This document shows, piece by piece, positions 20,959-24,532 of a stretch of 24,532 nt of DNA (positions are counted from its first letter, which is position 1; every line of letters begins with the position of its first letter). Source of the stretch: Syntrophobacterales bacterium. GTDB lineage: Bacteria > Desulfobacterota > Syntrophorhabdia > Syntrophorhabdales > WCHB1-27. The stretch is from NCBI GenBank assembly GCA_017881765.1, contig JADGQN010000016.1, forward strand, positions 1-24,532, given 5' to 3'. The notes below the pieces were generated by a model that saw nothing but the letters and a program-made list of their open reading frames with translations, did not search any database and had not been told where the DNA came from. The position numbers and the translations under genes were made by a program.

Positions 20959-21383
20959 ATCTCACGCCCAGTCGCTCCGCTCCTTCGAGGCCGCAGAGGT
21001 CGCAGAGGAAAGACGTGAGGAGAGAAATACGTGAGAGTATGCATGTGCTCGCTCTGAATTCTCGGAGAGAATTCTTCGCATCGCATCGCGCTATCGCGCG
21101 AGTAGTCGCTGAAAATCCGATATATGTTGTCTGCCGCTCCGCAGCAGACTAACCTTCACAGCCCGACTGAGATCGTACACCAATTATTACCGTGCCACGC
21201 AGTGGCTGACGGTAACATCTGCGTGTGTCCACCCTTCCGGCGATAGCCGGACGGGGGTTGCCCGGTAGCGAAGCATCCTGTAAGGAAATGGTCCTCTCAA
21301 CCATTCCGGGCAAAAGAATATCACTCTCTCTTTAAGCCTTTCCTCTGTGACCTCTGCGGCCTCTAGCGAAGCGGGCGTGAGAT
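20959..21383. repeat. Large inverted-repeat element with internal hairpins
   Basis: The gap between the convergent M16 and aminotransferase genes is bounded by arms at 20959-21012 and 21338-21383, both containing ATCTCACGCCC and, in one direction, GAGGCCGCAGAGGTC(A/G)CAGAGGAAAG. Inside are GAATTCTC-GGA-GAGAATTC (21056-21074), CGCG-CTAT-CGCG (21087-21098), GTCTGC/GCAGAC (21129-21149), TTACCGT-GCCAC-GCA-GTGGC-TG-ACGGTAA (21187-21215), CCGGC-GATA-GCCGG (21237-21250) and a hairpin from about 21259 to 21313 split by a 21-base unit. No gene is apparent in 20892-21410. Confidence 0.72.
21266..21286 (+). repeat. 21-base interspersed unit splitting a hairpin arm
   Basis: An exact copy of the unit at 5632-5652. 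Removing these 21 bases restores TTGCCCGGAATGGT, a perfect complement of ACCATTCCGGGCAA at 21300-21313. Confidence 0.8.
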
Positions 21384-21410
21384 AAGCAGCTGTATTGGCT
21401 TTGGCTTTTT

Positions 21411-22514
21411 CTACGCGAAGAATTCGCGTATGGACTGAACGACGTATTCCTTCTGCGCTGTCTTCAGCTCGGGAAAGACGGGCAGGGCGAAGCTCGTGAG
21501 CGATGCTTCCTCGGCGACCGGAAAATCACCCTTCTTGTATCCCAGGTATGCAAAGCACGGCTGAAGATGGAGAGGCAGCGGATAATATATCCCTGTTGCC
21601 ACGCCCTTCTTCTGAAGGTGTTCGCGCAGCGCGTCCCGTTTCTCTGTTCTGACAACATACTGGTGGAAGATGTGAGAGCCGGGAGGATCCATCTTCGGAA
21701 GCTTAAGGGGCAGGTCTTTGAGCTGCCTGTTATAGTAAGTTGCGTTAGCGATGCGCTTCTTGTTCCATGTCTCAAGGTACGGAAACTTCTCGACGAGTGC
21801 GCATGCCTTGATCTCATCGAGCCTGCTGTTGATACCCACAAGTTCGTGTAGGTAGGCGGTCCCGCCCATCCCATGGATACGAAGCTTTTTCGCGCGCTCT
21901 GCCAGATCATCGCGCTTTGTAAGCACCATCCCGCCTTCGCCTATGCCGCCAAGGTTCTTTGTCGGATAAAAACTGAGCGCAGCTATGTCGCCGAAGTTCC
22001 CGCACATGGTGCCCCAGAGGCGCGCGCCAAGTGATTGCGCCATGTCCTCTATGACGGCGAGACCATGTTTATCCGCAATAGCGGAAATGGCCCTTGTATC
22101 GCACACCTTGCCGAATAGATGGACAAGCGTTATCGCCTTGGTCTTCGGCGTTAAAGCGCTCCTGATCATGACGGGATCGATGTTCATGTCATCTTCTTCG
22201 ATATCGACAAAGACAGGCTTTGCGCCGACGAGCAGGATGGAACTGGCCGTGGAAAAGAACGTGTACGGTGTGGTGATAACCTCGTCGCCTTCTTTGATGC
22301 CCAGCGCCATGAGACTGAGGATAAGCGCGTCCGTCCCGTTTGCGCACGATATGGCGTGGGGAACGCCTGCGTAGCGGGCTATGGTCTCCTCGAGCGCGGA
22401 ACAATACTTTCCGAGGATCAGGCGCTGCTCCGATAAGATCTCTTTGAGCTTGCGCAGAAGGGGCCGTTCTACTTTCTTATATTGGGCTTTCAGATCAATC
22501 AATGGAACGTTCAT
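21411..22514 (-). CDS. DegT/DnrJ/EryC1/StrS-family PLP aminotransferase
   Basis: A 367-residue aminotransferase of the family that aminates keto-sugars for surface polysaccharides, antibiotics or lipid-linked glycans. PLP-binding residues are present: K186 in SFYPTKNLGG, D157 and Q160 in VIEDMAQSLGA, and the phosphate-site NGTDAL near 60. The N-terminus VPLIDLKAQYKKV and the C-terminal GIYYPLPLHLQPCFAYLGY are typical of the WecE/VioA-type group. The ATG at 22514 overlaps the nitroreductase stop (ATGA). No sugar-nucleotide genes are next to it, so the pathway is unknown. Confidence 0.88.
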   Translation of the reverse strand: MNVPLIDLKAQYKKVERPLLRKLKEILSEQRLILGKYCSALEETIARYAGVPHAISCANGTDALILSLMALGIKEGDEVITTPYTFFSTASSILLVGAKPVFVDIEEDDMNIDPVMIRSALTPKTKAITLVHLFGKVCDTRAISAIADKHGLAVIEDMAQSLGARLWGTMCGNFGDIAALSFYPTKNLGGIGEGGMVLTKRDDLAERAKKLRIHGMGGTAYLHELVGINSRLDEIKACALVEKFPYLETWNKKRIANATYYNRQLKDLPLKLPKMDPPGSHIFHQYVVRTEKRDALREHLQKKGVATGIYYPLPLHLQPCFAYLGYKKGDFPVAEEASLTSFALPVFPELKTAQKEYVVQSIREFFA

Positions 22515-23068
22515 TTTATGTAAGATTCTCCATAAGTGTTCAGATATAGGATTTCTTGGAGCGGCTTGCGGGGCTTTGCGTCAGGTGGCGTGTCAAAGTA
22601 GCCGAGGGGCGTCATAGAGACGATGCTGTAGCCTTCAGGGACCTTCAAGATCTCTTCCGCTTTAGTCCCGTCAAACAACCCGACATGCACCGTTCCCAGA
22701 CCGAACTGCCAGGCTGCAAGCGCCAGGTGCTCCATCGCGAGGGCTGTATCGAACATGAACCAATCGCCTCTGTTGGTCGCAGCTTCCCCTTTGTAGAAGC
22801 CTGATAATCCTCTCTGGGCCGCTGCGCAGATCACTATCGGTGCATCGAGATATGCCGCCTTTGCGGGATTTGTCGGCCTCAGTGTCTCGGAAAGCTTGGC
22901 TTTGGTGCCCTGGTCTTTCACCACGATGAACCGCCAGACCTGCGTGTTGTTCCATGAGGGAGCGAGTCTCGCCGCATCGAGAATCTCCATGAGAATCTCC
23001 TCCGGCACCGGTTTGCTTTTGTACTTCCTCACGCTTCGTCTTTCGCGTATGGCTGTGAGCAGTTCCAT
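22511..23068 (-). CDS. Nitroreductase-family flavoprotein
   Basis: A 185-residue FMN-dependent oxidoreductase fold. The FMN phosphate-site RERRSVRKYKSKPVPEE near the N-terminus, APSWNNTQVWRFIVV, DTALAMEHLALAAWQFGLGTVHVG, and SMTPLGYFDTPPDAKPRKPL at the end are all characteristic. Such enzymes reduce nitro groups, quinones or flavins with NAD(P)H; substrate cannot be read here. GGGAGAG is just before the ATG at 23068. It is first in a two-gene unit with the aminotransferase, overlapping by 4 bases, and divergent from the MFS gene. Confidence 0.87.
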   Translation of the reverse strand: MELLTAIRERRSVRKYKSKPVPEEILMEILDAARLAPSWNNTQVWRFIVVKDQGTKAKLSETLRPTNPAKAAYLDAPIVICAAAQRGLSGFYKGEAATNRGDWFMFDTALAMEHLALAAWQFGLGTVHVGLFDGTKAEEILKVPEGYSIVSMTPLGYFDTPPDAKPRKPLQEILYLNTYGESYIK

Positions 23069-23107
23069 GGTCTCTCCCTGGACAAAGTTGGTTTGATGAT
23101 AGGCTGG

Positions 23108-23137
23108 AGTTTATCACATTCGTGCCCGCATTCTCAA
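23108..23137 (-). promoter_or_regulatory. Candidate promoter of the nitroreductase-aminotransferase pair
   Basis: On the minus strand TTGAGA (23132-23137) and TAAACT (23108-23113) are 18 bases apart, 40 bases before the nitroreductase start. Motif match only; no convincing promoter for the divergent MFS gene is seen. Confidence 0.3.
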
Positions 23138-23183
23138 TACATCATGAGTTTTTCGTTGCGGAGATTCTACGACATGGGGTAGA

Positions 23184-24353
23184 TTGCACCTTGTGGCACG
23201 ATTTCACGCATTAAAGGGCAAAGCCCTTATATTCCTCCTTTTCATCTGGTACCTCTGGTTCATGAATTTCATGGCGAGGGCCATTTTATCACCCGTACTC
23301 CCGCTGATAGAGGACGAGTTTGGTGTCCTGCACGCGCGGGCAACCAGCATCTTTCTTTTTATCGGGATCGGTTATGCGTTCTCGGTTTTCTTTTCCGGAG
23401 TTTATGCCAGAATGTTAGGCCCAAAAAAATCGGTATTCATGTCGCTCACGATTCTCGGGCTCACATTCCTCGCAATCTCACTGGTGAAAACGTTTAATCT
23501 CTTTTACCCCATAGGCATTGTACTGGGTCTTGCCACCGGGATGTATCTGCCTGCTGCGATACCGCTATTGACCGAGTATTATGACCAGAGGCAATGGGGG
23601 AAAGTGATCGCCATTCATGATTCGGGTGCAGCCCTCAGTATGTCCGCCACCCCTTTCATTGCGCTCATTCTCTTACTTTTTCTGCCATGGCGTGGAATGT
23701 TGGTCGTCATCGCCATAGTCTATTTTCTGGCGGCCATCGTCTTTTATGCTGTCTCGGAAGATGCAAACGTGGGGACAAAGATCACGTACTTTCCCAGGCA
23801 CGTCCTGAAGGCAAAAGCTATCTGGTACCTGGGCGTAATATGGATTTTCATGACAGGCGCTACCATGGGTCTCTATTTCGTGGTCCCGCTTTATCTCGCC
23901 AAGGAGCTTTCGCTCAGCATAGAGCATGCCAATGCCGTCTTTGGCGTGTCGAGAATAGGAGCTGCGGTCGTCGGTATAACTGCAGGATTTCTTGTTGACC
24001 GGTTCCGTGCGAAGAAGATCCTTTTTGTTCTTGTCTTGGCAACCGGTGTCTTTACCGCATTGGTTGGCGTCAGAGACTTACGATGGATAAAAGTGTTTTT
24101 GTTTCTCCAGGCGAGTGTTGCGGCAGGGTTCCCTCCTATCTCGCTGGTTGCGATCTCGAAAATGTTTGAGCGCGAAACGCGAGGACAGGCTGTCGGCCTT
24201 ATTGTGACGCTCGGTGTGATCGGTACTGCCGTCATCCCTTATTTTCTAGGCCTTTCCGGTGACCTCGTTAGCTTCAGACTGGGATTCTTGCTGCTCGGCA
24301 TCGTGACCGTGCTCTCCAGCGGTCTTCTCTACTTCGTGAAGGAGTTGGAGTAG
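23184..24353 (+). CDS. Major facilitator superfamily transporter
   Basis: A 389-residue inner-membrane carrier with about twelve hydrophobic segments in two halves. The first segment contains LIFLLFIWYLWFMNFMARAILSPVLPLI; the loop 2-3 region reads GVYARMLGPKKSVFMSL, and the equivalent in the second half is GFLVDRFRAKKILFVL, both the MFS G-x3-D/R-RxGxKK-like motif. The start is uncertain: no ATG precedes the first membrane segment, so a TTG at 23184 (GGGG four bases before) or a GTG at 23193 must be used. Substrate unknown; resembles organic anion symporters in arrangement. Followed by a repeat region. Confidence 0.82.
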   Translation: MHLVARFHALKGKALIFLLFIWYLWFMNFMARAILSPVLPLIEDEFGVLHARATSIFLFIGIGYAFSVFFSGVYARMLGPKKSVFMSLTILGLTFLAISLVKTFNLFYPIGIVLGLATGMYLPAAIPLLTEYYDQRQWGKVIAIHDSGAALSMSATPFIALILLLFLPWRGMLVVIAIVYFLAAIVFYAVSEDANVGTKITYFPRHVLKAKAIWYLGVIWIFMTGATMGLYFVVPLYLAKELSLSIEHANAVFGVSRIGAAVVGITAGFLVDRFRAKKILFVLVLATGVFTALVGVRDLRWIKVFLFLQASVAAGFPPISLVAISKMFERETRGQAVGLIVTLGVIGTAVIPYFLGLSGDLVSFRLGFLLLGIVTVLSSGLLYFVKELE

Positions 24354-24383
24354 CGGTAAGGGAGAAACCGTTGCAGGTTATAG

Positions 24384-24472
24384 GTTACAAGTTACAGGCA
24401 AATGCCTGTTACAAGTTACAGGCAAACGCACGTTAAGGGCTGCAGGTTTCGATTGAACTCGTAACTTGTAAC
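24384..24472. repeat. GTTACAAGTTAC repeats
   Basis: GTTACAAGTTAC occurs at 24384-24395 and 24408-24419, and inverted at 24461-24472. Between the first two, ACAGGCA-AA-TGCCTGT (24394-24409) is a perfect inverted repeat. No gene is seen in 24354-24532. Confidence 0.7.
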
Positions 24473-24532
24473 GAGCGTGATGCCGCTCTATCTGTAATGC
24501 ATGTTGTTTCGCCGGAGCGTACCGTGATACCG

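Noticed and set aside
24354..24532. Possible transposon end at the right edge
   Set aside because: There are only short GTTACAAGTTAC repeats; no transposase or defined terminal inverted repeat is visible before the window ends.

Overview
This 24.5 kb window has the dense, mostly co-oriented layout of a bacterial chromosome. Its gene content is a branched-chain-type ABC importer, an indolepyruvate:ferredoxin oxidoreductase, a xanthine-dehydrogenase-type molybdenum hydroxylase, a PflX-like radical SAM protein and a NrfD/DmsC-type membrane anchor. This suggests an anaerobic, amino-acid- or aromatic-degrading bacterium, possibly a Desulfobacterota/Syntrophorhabdus-like lineage. That placement is inference from gene content and repeat style; there is no rRNA or marker gene here to confirm it. 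I saw no tRNA, rRNA, CRISPR array, transposase or phage gene.

Left block, minus strand (10384 down to 485). A probable transcription unit reads PflX-like radical SAM protein, short-chain dehydrogenase, molybdenum hydroxylase large subunit, MoaD/ThiS-like protein. It is followed by a complete livK-H-M-G-F importer with its own promoter candidate. The layout suggests uptake of an organic substrate followed by hydroxylation and dehydrogenation, but the substrate cannot be read from the sequence. The tail of a NrfD-like gene enters from the left edge on the plus strand.

Middle block, plus strand (10519 to 20891). It holds a small DUF4177-like protein, a MidA/NDUFAF7-type methyltransferase, a 27-residue Lys/Cys-rich ORF with its own promoter and terminator, a receiver-GGDEF diguanylate cyclase overlapping an M20 peptidase, iorA-iorB behind a good sigma70-type promoter, and two overlapping M16 peptidase genes, one catalytic and one lacking the zinc site.

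Right block. A DegT-type aminotransferase and a nitroreductase-family protein overlap by 4 bases on the minus strand. A divergent MFS transporter runs towards the right edge.

The most unusual feature is what fills the gaps between genes: many small palindromic elements of several kinds, often nested in one another. (i) Three elements share a conserved CGTAC...GTACG core, while their outer arms differ between copies yet pair within each copy; one copy has become coding sequence at the junction of the two M16 genes. (ii) A 21-base unit recurs in the gaps and has demonstrably inserted into other repeats. (iii) Runs of short hairpins have different stems joined by constant spacers, most clearly at 8501-8633 with an 11-base spacer. 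(iv) Two nearly identical 172-base direct repeats bracket 7 kb. These are the best candidates for something undescribed.
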